Shown here one piece after another: positions 46,039 through 59,574 of a DNA stretch of 64,000 nt. The DNA is from Gaertneriomyces semiglobifer. Taxonomy: Eukaryota > Chytridiomycota > Chytridiomycetes > Spizellomycetales > Spizellomycetaceae. How positions within the stretch are numbered: position 1 is the stretch's first letter; every line of letters begins with the position of its first letter. The position numbers were made by a program, and so were the translations under genes. Below the pieces are notes generated by a model. It searched no databases and was not told the origin of the DNA. It saw only the letters and a list, made by a program, of their open reading frames with translations. The stretch lies in the NCBI GenBank assembly GCA_025558075.1, contig JAHLKF010000025.1, forward strand, positions 186,001 to 250,000, in the 5' to 3' direction.

Positions 46039-46209
46039 TTATACATAATATATCCCACATCCCATGGTATGTGCGCCACTCTCCCCTAGCACTACAGTTG
46101 GCAGCGCTTGAAACTCGTTAGGATTGGTGTCCCCAATGACTACAATGTTCGCAGTTCCGGTAGTCTCGTCTGTGCCGCCAAGAAAAATGCGCTTCATAAC
46201 ACGCACCAT
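46039..46209 (-). CDS. Hypothetical 56-residue ORF
   Basis: A short minus-strand frame just beyond the ARG5,6 stop codon. It begins MVRVMKRIFLGGTDETTGTA, continues NIVVIGDTNPNEFQALPTVV and ends SGAHTMGCGIYYV. The composition looks protein-like, and the frame stays open upstream into the end of ARG5,6. It might be a small gene, an alternative terminal exon, or chance. No family was recognised. Confidence 0.22.
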   Translation of the reverse strand: MVRVMKRIFLGGTDETTGTANIVVIGDTNPNEFQALPTVVLGESGAHTMGCGIYYV

Positions 46210-46241
46210 CGCTGAATGAATACCAAATAATGCTATTGAAA

Positions 46242-48923
<2,682 letters not shown>

Positions 48924-49784
48924 TCTGCAGAGTAGGGCGAGCTCAAGGACGGACGAGAAGGGGTGCGACCTTAGAATAAAAGATACGCGAGTTAGTCACC
49001 AAACATGAAAGCCCAGTTTGTGGAGGTTTGGCAGCCGCACCTGATGAAAATGAATGTCGAAGAACAGAGGTTCACTAGACTTGGCTTCTGCGAGTGCGGC
49101 CACCTGCTGAAATCCGTCTACAGCGACGCAGCACAACGTCGTCCTCGCCGGTTACCAAAAGAAAAGTCTCTTTCTCTCTGCTGCCCGTGCGTCTCGTCGT
49201 CGGTCGTTCGTCGTCCTCGTCGTCGTCGTTTTCGCCCAAAAATCTTGGCCAAGATCGAATCAGCGCGAGTGACTCATCGAATCGGAGACTCGCTTATGTC
49301 AGCCACTCACACGCGAGTTGACTGTCGCTTCCGTCGACTCCGCTCCCGACCAACTTTTTTCATAAAACTTATTTTTTTTTACCCGCACCAACAATGGCAT
49401 TCTGATGGATTTGCAGAGTTCAGAGAGCTCATCGGAATGATGTTATAAAGGTCGGGATCTAATGCTGCTCAGAACAACTGACGGGCAGGTTGCGGCCAAC
49501 GCTCAAAAGAGTTCTCCTTTAAGGTTCCATAAAAGTGGGTTCCGATACCACTCTCCCAGCATCCTGCCAACATTGGCTCTAGCTGCTTGGTGTGCAAAAT
49601 CTGTCTGCTTATGAATTACGATAGAAGTGCATGGTGGTAGGCCGAACCAAAATGTCCGGAAATATATTAGTATCTTTGCGTTTGGTCACATCAAAATGTT
49701 AAGATCACCCAACGGGGAGTGGGCTACAACTACGGTTTACAATTTGGAAACCAGTTTACAAACACCCTCTTAGAGTACTCCGTG
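48924..49784. promoter_or_regulatory. ARG5,6 upstream region with a Gcn4-type site
   Basis: About 860 nt between the ARG5,6 start and the RPN1 stop. It contains an exact TGACTCA (49270-49276), the general amino-acid-control site bound by Gcn4/Cpc1-type bZIP factors, about 350 nt upstream of the ARG5,6 ATG. A CGTC/TCG-rich stretch lies at 49180-49230. A 147-codon + strand frame (49005-49448) has low-complexity Arg/Ser content and no domain, so I do not call it a gene. Confidence 0.4.
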
Positions 49785-52669
49785 CTATTTCTCGCCCTCT
49801 TCACCCTCCCACGCTTCATTCCGTCTGCACACTACCACACCCTCATTCACCGCACTCAGAGTCTTCCACTCCTCTGTCGCCAACTCAGCTCGCTCACTAT
49901 ATGCCAATAATACTGGCGTCATATGTGTTTGGAATCCGGTAATCGTCTTTGGTTTGCCGGCTTGTCCAACCGTATCGACGGCTTGGCCAACGCGGACAGT
50001 TGTTGGGAACGGTTGAAGCTCCGGAGACAACGTGAAGAAGAAGCGGGGGTATGATGAAATAAGGAGTGTGTACAGGAGGTAGTGAGCACGGTTTAATATC
50101 ACTATAAGAAATAAGCCACGAGCTCGTTAGTCCTAAATGTTCGATGACCAACTCGAAGCACCCTAAAACACTTACGATTTTTGCTATCCATGAACGCCAC
50201 CAAAACTGTCATCAACCCAACCACACCGGTCGGACTCATCAAAAACCGCTCGCTATGGAACGGGCTCACACTCACAGTGCCCTTACCCATATGTACCATA
50301 CCTTGGGCGACCCTTACCACAAATAGATGGTTGGGTTCTTTTGCGTAGTATGCAGCAAGTTGACGGAGCATTTGCCCTAGACGGGCATTGTTGGTACCGC
50401 ATCCGACCAATCCCATGGCGAAAATGGCGTTTAGAGACACGTCTTGGTCACTGTCGTGAGAATATTTGGAAAGCACGTCGAGAACGTTTACAAGCGGGTT
50501 AGACGCGCAGAGGAGGCCAAGAGCGAGAGGGACTGCTCTCCGAATGGGGGCTTCACCGTAATGCATCTTAAAAAAATGCCTAGGCGTTAGTGACAGAACA
50601 TAGCACGCGGCTTAGTTAGAAACGAAAACCCACCAGGTGATCCAGACTCTTCATAGCCATGGCACTTCCAATCTCCTCTCCCATTGCAATCACCGCAATA
50701 CCCAACACGGCGAAGCCCTGGAACCTGGCTTCGCTCTCCTCTAAATGGTCAGTGCAATATCTCAGCATCCTCTGAATGGCGAGCACGTTGCCGGTGCCTG
50801 CATACGCAATCGCATCGATCAACACGCCAAAGCTTTTCGCCAGTGGGTTCTGTGACTGGTCCGCTACATCCATGACCTGAGTCGTGGCTTCACTATCGCT
50901 CTGTACGCCGAGGTGGAGGAAGGCCATTCCAAGACCGTAAAAGATGGCATACGGGTCTTTCCAGTCACCCTCTTGGCGGTCCATTAGCATGCTATTGACG
51001 GTTTGAGAAATCACTTCGCCGGGCATACGGCCGACATTGATCATGCCCAGAGCGAGTGAAGCCAGTGAAACAATTTCCATGCTGGTGCCCGGGTCGGTAG
51101 CAATGGGCAACAGGAGCTCGGTGATATCTTCGCGTCCACTTCCGGAATAGGCGAATCCCAAACCCATGATGGCAGCGATCTTGAGGCTCTGCGTTTTACT
51201 TTCGAGGTACTCGGATAGGAGAGCAAGGGCTGGATCCGATTCATTCCGAACTCCGGAATTAACAATGCCGATGGCGAGGAGGGCACCGGCTTTAATATGA
51301 TCCTCTTGGGAGTAAAGGTATTTGTCGATCTGAGTTAGACCAATCTCAACATCCCACAGCAAAATGGCGCCCAAAGAGGCCGTCGCACTCATCATGCCAT
51401 GCTCCTTGTTCTTGTAAATCCAGTTGCCATCTTCCGATGCAGTCATTAATTTATCGCTTCCAAATCCAGCATTTACGAACGCATTCACAAAGGTCGAAGC
51501 CAAATTTTGCTTTGCAGAATCGACATTGGTTGATCCGAAACCACCCCTGCTGTGCTCCAAATGTGACTTGTAGATGTCCTCTGGGGTCTTCGGTTCCATC
51601 ACATCCAAATCGCGAGCAAGAGCAAGGAAATACTCGGACAGCTTAGAGTTGTTGAGGATGTCCTGAATTTCCTCGTCGGACGTCTCAATCATAACCTGTT
51701 GACGGGCGAGCATGTAAGCAAGCTGTTTTTTGATCAAGGGATCGGGGCAGTCGTTAAAGTCGGACTCAATGAGCTCAGTATTCCGCATGCGCAGAGAGAT
51801 AAGGAGTGCCTGAGCATACTGGTTTTGCGCGCGGTAGATGGTGTGTGCTGCACGCAGGCATGACACGTCGTCGGGAGGGGCAACATAGTTGACGCAGCTA
51901 TATAGGTGTGTTTTCCGTCAGTATGCACTGCAATATCTTCCGGGTGACATAAGAACAAAAAGATATCTTACCTGGTGAGGTATAGACACACCCGCTGGTA
52001 ATTGTCCTTGTCGACAAACTGCGGTAATTGATCCAACGCCTCCAACTCCAACATTAGATCCACAGCATCAGGCTCGGCATTGTGCTTCAGGAAAAAGGGC
52101 ACGATTTCTATTGCCTGCTTTAAAGTATTCTCGGTATCCCCATCGACCTCTGTCTGTGCAGTATACTCAGCAATCAACTCGCCCGCTAAATGCCTCACGT
52201 ACTCGTGTCCCCATGATCCTGCAGGTTCAGAGGAACCCACGTATCTATATTTCAAGGAGTCACGCTTTCCATCCTCGCCATATGTCATGGAAAGCACAGA
52301 CAGGATATCAGCAAGAAAACGTTTGTTATCACTTTCCACCCAGGAAGAATAGATGTCGATGAGCGATTGGTAATGGGGACCGAGGAATTTGAGCGGTTTT
52401 GGGACGGCTGTCATGGAGGAAGTGGCGGTACGGATAGAAGTGCGGAGCGCCTCGAGAGCTGGTCTGTGAAGGTCGCTTTTATCCTCTTTTAGTCTTTCTA
52501 GAAGTAGTTCAAGTTCCTCTTTCAACTGTCTGTCTTCTTCTGACAGATCCTCTTCATTGTCTTTATCAACCGAGCCCACTGCCTTTAGTTCTTCAGGATC
52601 CTTTTTCTCCTTGTGCTCCGGATCCTCTGCCGGAACGGCAATGGTCTGGGCGACTGGCTCCTTTGGCAT
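49785..52669 (-). CDS. RPN1: 26S proteasome regulatory subunit RPN1 (PSMD2)
   Basis: Largest base subunit of the 19S particle; docks ubiquitin-like shuttle factors and Ubp6. Exons are about 51968-52669, 50616-51899, 50102-50566 and 49785-50100 or so. The first ATG is 52669 ([20 protein letters not shown]); the longer frame begins only at a GTG. After a charged N-terminal segment come [20 protein letters not shown] and [20 protein letters not shown]. The PC-repeat toroid is clear: [40 protein letters not shown] and [20 protein letters not shown]. The C-terminus holds [20 protein letters not shown] before the stop. The extent and order of domains match RPN1, not RPN2. Confidence 0.93.
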
Positions 52670-53518
52670 AGTGCTTTTCTCCTTCTTCACACGCGTCTAT
52701 GTAGCAATGTGCGTCGGCTACAATGATGGCAAGATGGGTCAACAGCGTGAAAGATAACAAATGGACAGTGTAGATGCGACTCACCAGCAATAGAACGCTT
52801 TCCTATGTTGCTGTGTTGTTCGTGCTGTCACCCCCGGCCGCTCTCTCGTCGAATAGATGGATTCACCTGCTGCTGCTGCTGCTGCTACTGTTTAAAGCAA
52901 ACCGAAGGCGAACACTCCAAAACGAGACGACACGCAATGTTGTATGCGCACATACAACGGGTGCAATAAACAGATTAAGTCTTAGACTGTGGGTGCATTG
53001 ACAAGATTTACGCGTCGTAGGCTCGTCGCTTCGAACCGACAACGACGACGACGCCGACATTATGATATTTAAAAATATATTCGCATGCAGAGCCAATCGC
53101 CGAAACTGAAAGCGTCTTCCGGAGTTATAGGGTGCAGCTCGTTAGGGGCCCTTCAAGAAGTGCTACTGAGAAAACCGACTGTACTTCGAAGCAATTTTTT
53201 TCGTGATGCGCACTTCTGGGAGCCAGTAAAAGGGAGAGGCTGTTCTTGCATTTTCTATCTGACTGCAGTCGGGAACCACATCTTTCAACCACGTCTTTCA
53301 CGATACAGCGAACCAAGCGTCAAGATAACTAGCTGCACAACCATAGGTAAAGTGAATTTCATGACTGCTAGCCATACAAATACCCACTGCGTAGCTCTAC
53401 GCATAATTTCTTAGTTGTTCACTACCACCCAAAATAAAGTCGGTCAGCCACTGAAGGAAAAGGGTGCAGTAATTCAAAGTGCGCCCAACCCAACCGAGCA
53501 ACTTGGAAAAAAGTAAAA
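52670..53518. other. Upstream region of RPN1, with (CTG)6 tract
   Basis: About 850 nt between RPN1 and the tRNA gene. It has a (CTG)6 run at 52867-52884 followed by CTA-CTG, and an ACGACGACG tract near 53040-53055. No gene is supported; short frames here are low-complexity. Confidence 0.45.
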
Positions 53519-53590
53519 CGAGCTTACCAGGGATCGAACCTGGAATCTCCTGATCCGTAGTCAGGCGCCTTCCCATTTGGCCATAAGCCC
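53519..53590 (-). tRNA. tRNA-Arg (anticodon ACG)
   Basis: The minus strand folds as a full cloverleaf without an intron. Acceptor GGGCTTA pairs with TAAGCTC (one G-U). The D arm is GCC/GGC. The anticodon stem is CCTGA/TCAGG around loop CTACGGA, so the anticodon is ACG (read as ICG, decoding CGU/CGC/CGA). The T arm is CCAGG-TTCGATC-CCTGG. The discriminator is G at 53519; CCA is not encoded. The A-box and B-box regions are the usual internal Pol III promoter. Confidence 0.93.
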
Positions 53591-53622
53591 TGCGATGACT
53601 TGGAACGTCCAAGAATGTATAT

Positions 53623-53647
53623 ATTTGCCACAGGCTAGGTGGCAAAT
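53623..53647. promoter_or_regulatory. Perfect inverted repeat of two PACE-like motifs
   Basis: ATTTGCCAC, a 7-nt spacer, then GTGGCAAAT: 9-bp perfect arms. The + strand copy at 53638-53646 reads GGTGGCAAA, identical to the yeast proteasome-associated control element bound by Rpn4. The repeat lies 33-57 nt upstream of the tRNA-Arg 5' end and about 950 nt upstream of RPN1. A link to either gene is inference. Confidence 0.4.
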
Positions 53648-54188
53648 TCCAATCCCAAGCTGTAGTATTACAGCACAGCTCGAAGATGTACGGGAAGCTC
53701 TCGAGCAGCAATCGTTCCGTGTTCTTAGTCTGGCAGACCATGTCATCACGGCTTCACCCTCTTCTCCGCAAAACAATCCTGCGTGTATTTCGTGACAAAG
53801 TGCCTTTCTTTCAAGGAGTTGCGTGATGGCATTTGGTCCGATCTAAGTTGAACCAATGGTCCCCAACGTTTGTTTCTTGAATTCAGAAGGCCCTAACAAT
53901 TGCGTGGGTTGCTACAGTTCATAATTATGTACTCCATATATATCATGGACTGGTGACATTGGTTAAGATGGTTCATACTGACGGGGAAGGAGGAACATCA
54001 ATGCTGGCGATAGCGGGCACGCTGACGACCGTAGATTGTTGATCTTGACACTTGCTACCAGGATTTGGAAGGCCATAATCGGGGCGACGACTGAGGGTGT
54101 CCGCTAGGGCATTTCATTTGAGTTTGCACGCACTCGAACATTCCTTCTGTGTGGCGTTAATGCGCCACCTGAAGTCCTGCTGGACCTT

Positions 54189-54312
54189 GGGGCCCAGGGC
54201 TGCCCAATGGGGCCTGATGGTTAATAGACAGTCACGTGACAATAGGGCCTCGGTGCCAGTGGGCCCTGCCCAATAAATGAAGCCCTGGGCCCCACGGGCA
54301 AATGGGGCCTAC
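54189..54312. repeat. GGGGCC-rich block with 13-bp inverted repeat
   Basis: GGGGCCCAGGGCT at 54189-54201 is exactly inverted as AGCCCTGGGCCCC at 54281-54293. Direct repeats inside are AATGGGGCCT (54206 and 54301) and TGCCCAAT (54201 and 54267). The block is far more GC-rich than its surroundings and is followed by a T12 run. It could be a foldback (MITE-like) remnant or a locally expanded repeat. Confidence 0.6.
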
Positions 54313-54690
54313 GTTTTTCTCTTTTTTTTTTTTGGCGTTCTGGAGCCCTTAAATTAAAGTTTTGTGGCGTTTCCTGCGGCAGTCTGCGGCGGAAGATCAT
54401 TCTTAGTCGTTGTCTTAACTCCTCCTTTCCGAGGCTCTCAAGATCAAGTACTGTACATTACTATGTGTTCGCATCGGCTTCGGACTAACATACAAAGACA
54501 GGCAAGGACAGCATCAACGACATCAACGCACCTGCGCCGCGACCGTTGTCGAACCAGCAGGGCAGTTGCAAGTACTTGCTCCGCAGAATGGTCAACCGAG
54601 CAGCACATGTGTTGGAATTGGCCGATTTCGAATTCCACATATTTGTAACAGCTCCTGCGCATCTATGTCTGCTGGGTCCCCTTTCTCAAG

Positions 54691-55185
54691 TCATTGTTGA
54701 CCAGTTCCCCGCTTCCTACCACCTTCAACTCCTGCCCCTCTGTAATGGCCATAACATAATGAGCGGTAACCAATGTGCCTATTTATGCACAATGTGATCA
54801 CCCTACTCAAGATCAATGCGGTGCGAAGCATCGTTGCCACAGAATCGACGCGCATAGGGCTGGATCTGGATCGGATCCTACCAAACTCCGTCAACATACC
54901 TTGCCTTACGCCAAACTCCGGTGAAGCAACACACACACCCGCAGGTAGTAGTACTTGATCCGCTGAGACAAGGACGGCAGCAACCGCAGTGTGTTGGGGG
55001 AGATAGGACCTACGAAACGTATCAGTCAACAGATTAATCGATAACTGAGGGCTGACATAATCGTTGGACGCGGGGTTGTCCATCCTGTGCGCGCTAAATG
55101 CGCTTTGGTTCATCCATAGCAATACTCGCTGGCCTCTCGCAGCAACGCACAGGCGCTGGTCCAACTGTACCCAGTTAACTTGCAC
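54691..55185 (-). CDS. Hypothetical ORF, 164 codons
   Basis: An open minus-strand frame divergent from the MST kinase, with start codon 53 nt from that gene's ATG. It begins MQVNWVQLDQRLCVAARGQR and includes HTAVAAVLVSADQVLLPAGV. No domain, membrane segment or family was recognised. It overlaps several short + strand frames and may be chance. Confidence 0.2.
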   Translation of the reverse strand: MQVNWVQLDQRLCVAARGQRVLLWMNQSAFSAHRMDNPASNDYVSPQLSINLLTDTFRRSYLPQHTAVAAVLVSADQVLLPAGVCVASPEFGVRQGMLTEFGRIRSRSSPMRVDSVATMLRTALILSRVITLCINRHIGYRSLCYGHYRGAGVEGGRKRGTGQQ

Positions 55186-55238
55186 CAGAAAGTAGCAACA
55201 AACAATCAGAGGTTTGCTGAATCAGCCTTCCTCGCAGC

Positions 55239-57240
55239 ATGGCAGCGCCAGCCAGGAGTTCCACTCTGCTGACGCAGGAAGAACTTGGCATGGACCCAAC
55301 CGATGTTTTCGAAATTGTAGGCAAGCTTGGTGAAGGGTAGGCCCTATGTGCTTGTACTCGTGCGAGGCGATAAACCATCCCAGAATCCTCAATTGATTCA
55401 TCCGTTCATAGGTCCTACGGTTCAGTACACAAGGCTCTGCATAAACGTACTTCCACTATCGTTGCGCTGAAACTGATACCTGTGGAGCATGACCTAGACG
55501 ATACTATTAAAGAGATCAACATTATGCAGGGGACCGAAAGCCGACATGTCATCCAGTATTTCGGCAGTTATATCAAAGACAATTATCTTTGGGTGAGAAC
55601 CGCATCTCGACTATCACGCTTCCGTGCGTTAAAGCGTAGTTCTCACTCGGATATGCTACTTTTTGCTTATTGCAGATAGCATTGGAATATTGTGGCGCCG
55701 GCTCTGTATCAGACATCATGCGGATAACAGGGCATACACTTCAGGAACCTCAAATCGCCGTTATTTGCGGTCACGTACTTGAAGGTCTCAAGTACCTGCA
55801 TGATAAGCGAAAAATTCACCGAGACATCAAAGCTGGCAACATCCTACTCAACACTCAAGGAGTCGCCAAGCTGGCGGACTTTGGCGTTGCAGGGCAGTTG
55901 ACAGATAATCAGGCAAAACGAAACACAGTCATCGGGACTCCGTTCTGGATGGCGCCTGAAGTCATACAAGAGGTTGGGTACGGAGTCTTAGCAGATATAT
56001 GGAGTTTAGGAATTACATGCATTGAAATGGCTGAGGGAAGACCACCCTATCACAAGATTCATCCTATGAGGGTGAGACCGTTTACCAGCTTTACATCACC
56101 CGTCTCAACGCACTAGTAACCAGATTCCAACGCAATGCAGGCAATATTCATGATCCCTACCAAGCCGCCGCCGCGCCTTGAGAAGGAGTCAAAATGGTCT
56201 TCCCAATTTATCGACTTTATCGCGCAATGCCTAACGAAGAATCCCGCCAACAGACCTAGCGCCGAGCAACTGCTCCAGCATCCATTCATCAAAAATGCAC
56301 CGGGTGTTCATGTATTGTCAGAGATTATTTCCGAAGCGATGGATTTGATTGCGCAGGGAGCATTGGAATCCAGTGATGAGGAAGATGAAAATGATAACAC
56401 ATCGGACAATGATGAGGCTCGTGGTACTATCCGTCCAACAAAAGGACGCAAGGCAAAGGATTCCACAATAGGACCAGGGGCGACTGCTCGAGCTATTACT
56501 CGTGAGCGGCGGAAGAGCCATGAGGAAACAGAAGTGGATGAAACGGACCCAGACGCCTTTGGCACGGTAAAGCTGAGTGAAAGCGGAAGAAATATAACGC
56601 AACCGTCTAGTAGCGGCGCTGCGATGCTTGAGAGCGATCCAGACGACTGGGAAAGTGGGACCATGATTCGTAACGGCGAAATGAGTGGAACCATGGTGGT
56701 GGGAACTATCAAAACCAACGAAAGCGAGAATGGACAAGGTAAAAGCGAGAATGAATTGGGTAGACAGTTGAATTACCAGAGTTGAAGTCCATTGACTTAT
56801 CCATCCGTTTGTTGTAGACTCAGGCTATCAACCGGCGTTTATGCAGTATATGAAACGCAATCCAACGACCACGTCCGCGACGCAACCGAAACAGGCGTAT
56901 GATTCCACTGTAAAGCTTGCCAAATCATCACAGTCGGTAAGCTCGTAAATGCGTACCGCGCTTTTCTGTTATGACCTGGGCTTGGGGCATTATTTCTCAC
57001 AGATGCATACAGTTCAACAATGCCGCTGCCAATCCGGTGCCGCGCGATGGTACGAGCAACACCACAACAACCCCGGATGTAGACGCCCTACCGGATGATG
57101 TGAAGTCGCTAGAGGAGCTGCTGGAGCTGTTGGATGTAAGCAGACAAAGAGAAATAGATGCAGTCAAAGAGCGGTTTGATACCAAAAGAAGAGTGGTGGT
57201 CGAAGCTATTGAGTGGCGGAGAAGACAGGGATTGGAGTGA
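55239..57240 (+). CDS. MST/Hippo-type Ste20 (GCK-II) kinase with SARAH-like C-terminus
   Basis: Ser/Thr kinase of the MST1/2-Hippo/KrsB type. Six exons (55239-55336, 55412-55592, 55676-56071, 56141-56738, 56818-56936, 57013-57240), all phase-consistent, give 539 residues. Kinase landmarks: GEGSYGSV (31-38), catalytic lysine K53, HRDIKAGN (D143), DFGVAG (D161), and the activation segment [16 protein letters not shown], which carries the MST-type autophosphorylated Thr. After the kinase comes an acidic and Ser/Thr-rich linker with [19 protein letters not shown] and repeated GT(M/V)-type motifs. The last ~55 residues ([40 protein letters not shown]) form a predicted helical hairpin in the SARAH position and pattern. 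Fungal GCKs such as Sid1/Kic1 are alternatives but usually lack SARAH. Confidence 0.87.
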
Positions 57241-57695
57241 TTACCGTTGTTCCTGTATCCAAAACCAGAAATCAGAAAGCTGCTGCTCGTTTAGGTGCTG
57301 CACTTTTTTGCAGAAAATACACAATGGCCATGGTTCAACTATCTGCTGACGTTTCTGCAGATACCTGCGTCATGCCGGCAAACTCGCTATGGTGGAAAGA
57401 AGACATGCTTCGTATTGGCGTACGGCTAGTGAGAAATAAAAAACCGCCGGAGCTGATTTTAGACGAGAGTAGCGTTCGAAACTTTGCAATGCCGTAACGC
57501 TTCCATTTGTGGCCTACGACATGGCTACGTGCCTTGAATTGTACTTTACTCGTCGTTTGACCATGTAATCGCTTTTGCAGCCGATGTATTTCTGAACAAT
57601 TTGACAGCACGGATTTTGTTGGTTTTAGTCTTCGTGCGTTGCTGCTGTTTCAATAGACAAAACGCACTTAACCCATTTCCGCACGATCGGCGCAG
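57241..57695. other. Intergenic region MST kinase - Yrb30-like gene
   Basis: About 455 nt. A 94-codon frame (57213-57497) overlaps the kinase stop codon and shows no domain; it is probably 3' UTR. Nothing else was seen. Confidence 0.45.
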
Positions 57696-59345
57696 ATGGA
57701 TCAACTCTTTGCGACCCTTGCTGTGTCTGGTGGTAAGTAGCCGATGGCTTTCTGCCACATGAGCAGGCATCTCACTCGTGTATCATCCCCAGCCTCCCTG
57801 GTCTCTCGAGCTGCTTTCTCGTATGCTCAATCACTAGCGGTTAAGCAAATCAGTTCAATCGTACAACAGACTGTTGGCGACAAAAACCAAGCAAATGTGA
57901 AATTGGCACGTCTCCAACCAATCTTAGAACGAAAACTCGCAGTGCGTACCAATTGTGGCAAACGGAGCCTATGTATATGGAGACTAACCCGTCGCACGAA
58001 ATGGTGTTGGTAGGTCATTACGCCAGCCATAGACATAGCAGAACTTCTTGCCGCGAAAGGCAATACCACATTGGATTCAGTTCTTGTTCTATGTGGAGAA
58101 CTGCGACGAGAGCTAACCAAAGCGGCAAACACCGCCCAAAACCAAGGAAATGAACAAGGCGTCCAAGCGAGCGTGGTTGAAGATGTGGAAAGAGTCATAG
58201 GGCTAATTGATGAGTTAGTGCCATATCTTCAACTGGCACTTCAAGTATCTGGTGCCCACGTCGGAACACGTTTGCCATCAGGCATATCTGCCAGTCGTCT
58301 GTTGCAGGCCTCCAATGCACTCACTCAAGCGTCAAATCGGTACGTTGCTAATGCAACATTTGGAGAGTCCAAGGAGCCATTGCGAATTGGTGAGACGTTC
58401 CCAACACGGGTCTACACACTTTTCCAAGCGTCAGCGCGCGCCAAGGGCGTCGCTGACTGGACTTGGAAAGAGGATTATGCGAAAGCTCAAGTGTCTGTCG
58501 AACGGGTACCCCCGTCCGTAGAATACTTGACCGAGGAGCAAAAAACCGCGGCGTCTGGCAGCATATCACGTACCCGGATAGTGTATGAATTGGTAATCGT
58601 TGAAAACCTCAACGATGGTCGATACCATGAAGAGATGGAAGGGCGTGATGTGTCTTCGTGGGATGTAATACCTGGTCGCACACGGCGTATCAAAGTTTCA
58701 GATCTACGGCGGTTGTACTATTCGCATTCTGGCAAACTTTTAAATATTGACGGGACATCTCCGGTGCTGGTCGTTAAAGTCGCCCCAGAGGTCATTTTCA
58801 CTGGAGATGGAACGCCTAAGCGGGCACCTGATGGACCGATGGAAGAGTGGATCGCGTTTGAGCTCTCACAAGAAGAAGAAGAGGAGAACAACGACACGGA
58901 CGACAGCGAGCTTGATGGATCTGAGGATGAAGATGATGAAACGTACGACGCCACCAAAGCTGTAAGTAGAGCGGGTGCTCGATCATTAAGCTCCAGCAGA
59001 AACTCTCTTGGTCGACTGAGCATACTAGAGTATATTCTCAAGCTTTCCGCGCTGGAAATGTCAGAGCAGAAGTCACATTTGGATATCTGTGACGAAAAAG
59101 TGAACCTCTATTTGATGAACGAGCAGAAATCCAGTCAATTAGCCATTGAGCCACGCCCACTGTCCGGTGCTGGCCCAGGATCAAATGCCGGACCAGCACG
59201 TTCTGTTCGGCCAACGCCGGCAAGTGGTGCACTGGGTCCAGCTGGTATTGCAGAGAGCCCTTTGTCGCGTAAAGCCGGTGGTGGCCGCGAGCGCTTCATA
59301 GAAAAGCTGATGGGCTCGCGTAGCGAGGATAACCAGTCCAAGTAG
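57696..59345 (+). CDS. Ran-binding protein, Yrb30-like family
   Basis: Resembles the fungal RanGTP-binding family of yeast Yrb30. Three exons (57696-57732, 57793-57941, 58014-59345) give 505 residues. The start MDQLFATLAVSG joins ASLVSRAAFSYAQSLAVKQI, a helical N-terminal segment typical of the family. The middle has QVSGAHVGTRLPSGISASRL, LLQASNALTQASNRY and FPTRVYTLFQ, followed by RIVYELVIVENLNDGRYHEE and RRIKVSDLRRLYYSHSGKLL. An acidic run (SQEEEEENNDTDDSELDGSE) precedes RLSILEYILKLSALEMSEQK. The Pro/Gly/Ala-rich tail ends near RERFIEKLMGSR. The call rests on remembered family pattern and order of segments; no diagnostic catalytic motif exists. It would act at the nuclear transport GTPase Ran. 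Confidence 0.6.
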
Positions 59346-59574
59346 TTTCCCTGATGGCATATAGATATGTAGGTTGGCTTACGGTGCAACCCAGCGGTGA
59401 CGTTAGATGTGCCCACACAATCTCCTTGGACATGACTACGTCGGGTGCAAGCCCCTCGATCGTTGGGTGTTTATCGGTCGATTGTGAAAGAGAAAATACC
59501 CCGAATACACGAGTCACTCTAATACAACAGAAGGCGATTATCTACATTGAGCTTTCTAGTTACATTTACTATCA

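Larger units (their letters stand above)
53591..55238. other. Gene-poor stretch between the tRNA and the MST kinase
   Basis: About 1.65 kb. It contains a perfect inverted repeat near the tRNA (53623-53647), a GGGGCC-rich repeat block (54189-54312) and a T12 tract (54322-54333). A 164-codon minus-strand frame is described separately. No other gene is supported. Confidence 0.5.

Noticed and set aside
49005..49448. 147-codon + strand ORF upstream of ARG5,6
   Set aside because: It is Arg/Ser-rich because of a CGTC/TCG-repeat stretch, has no domain, and lies in a promoter region.
57213..57497. 94-codon + strand ORF after the MST kinase
   Set aside because: It overlaps the end of the kinase gene in another frame and has no recognisable domain; probably 3' UTR.
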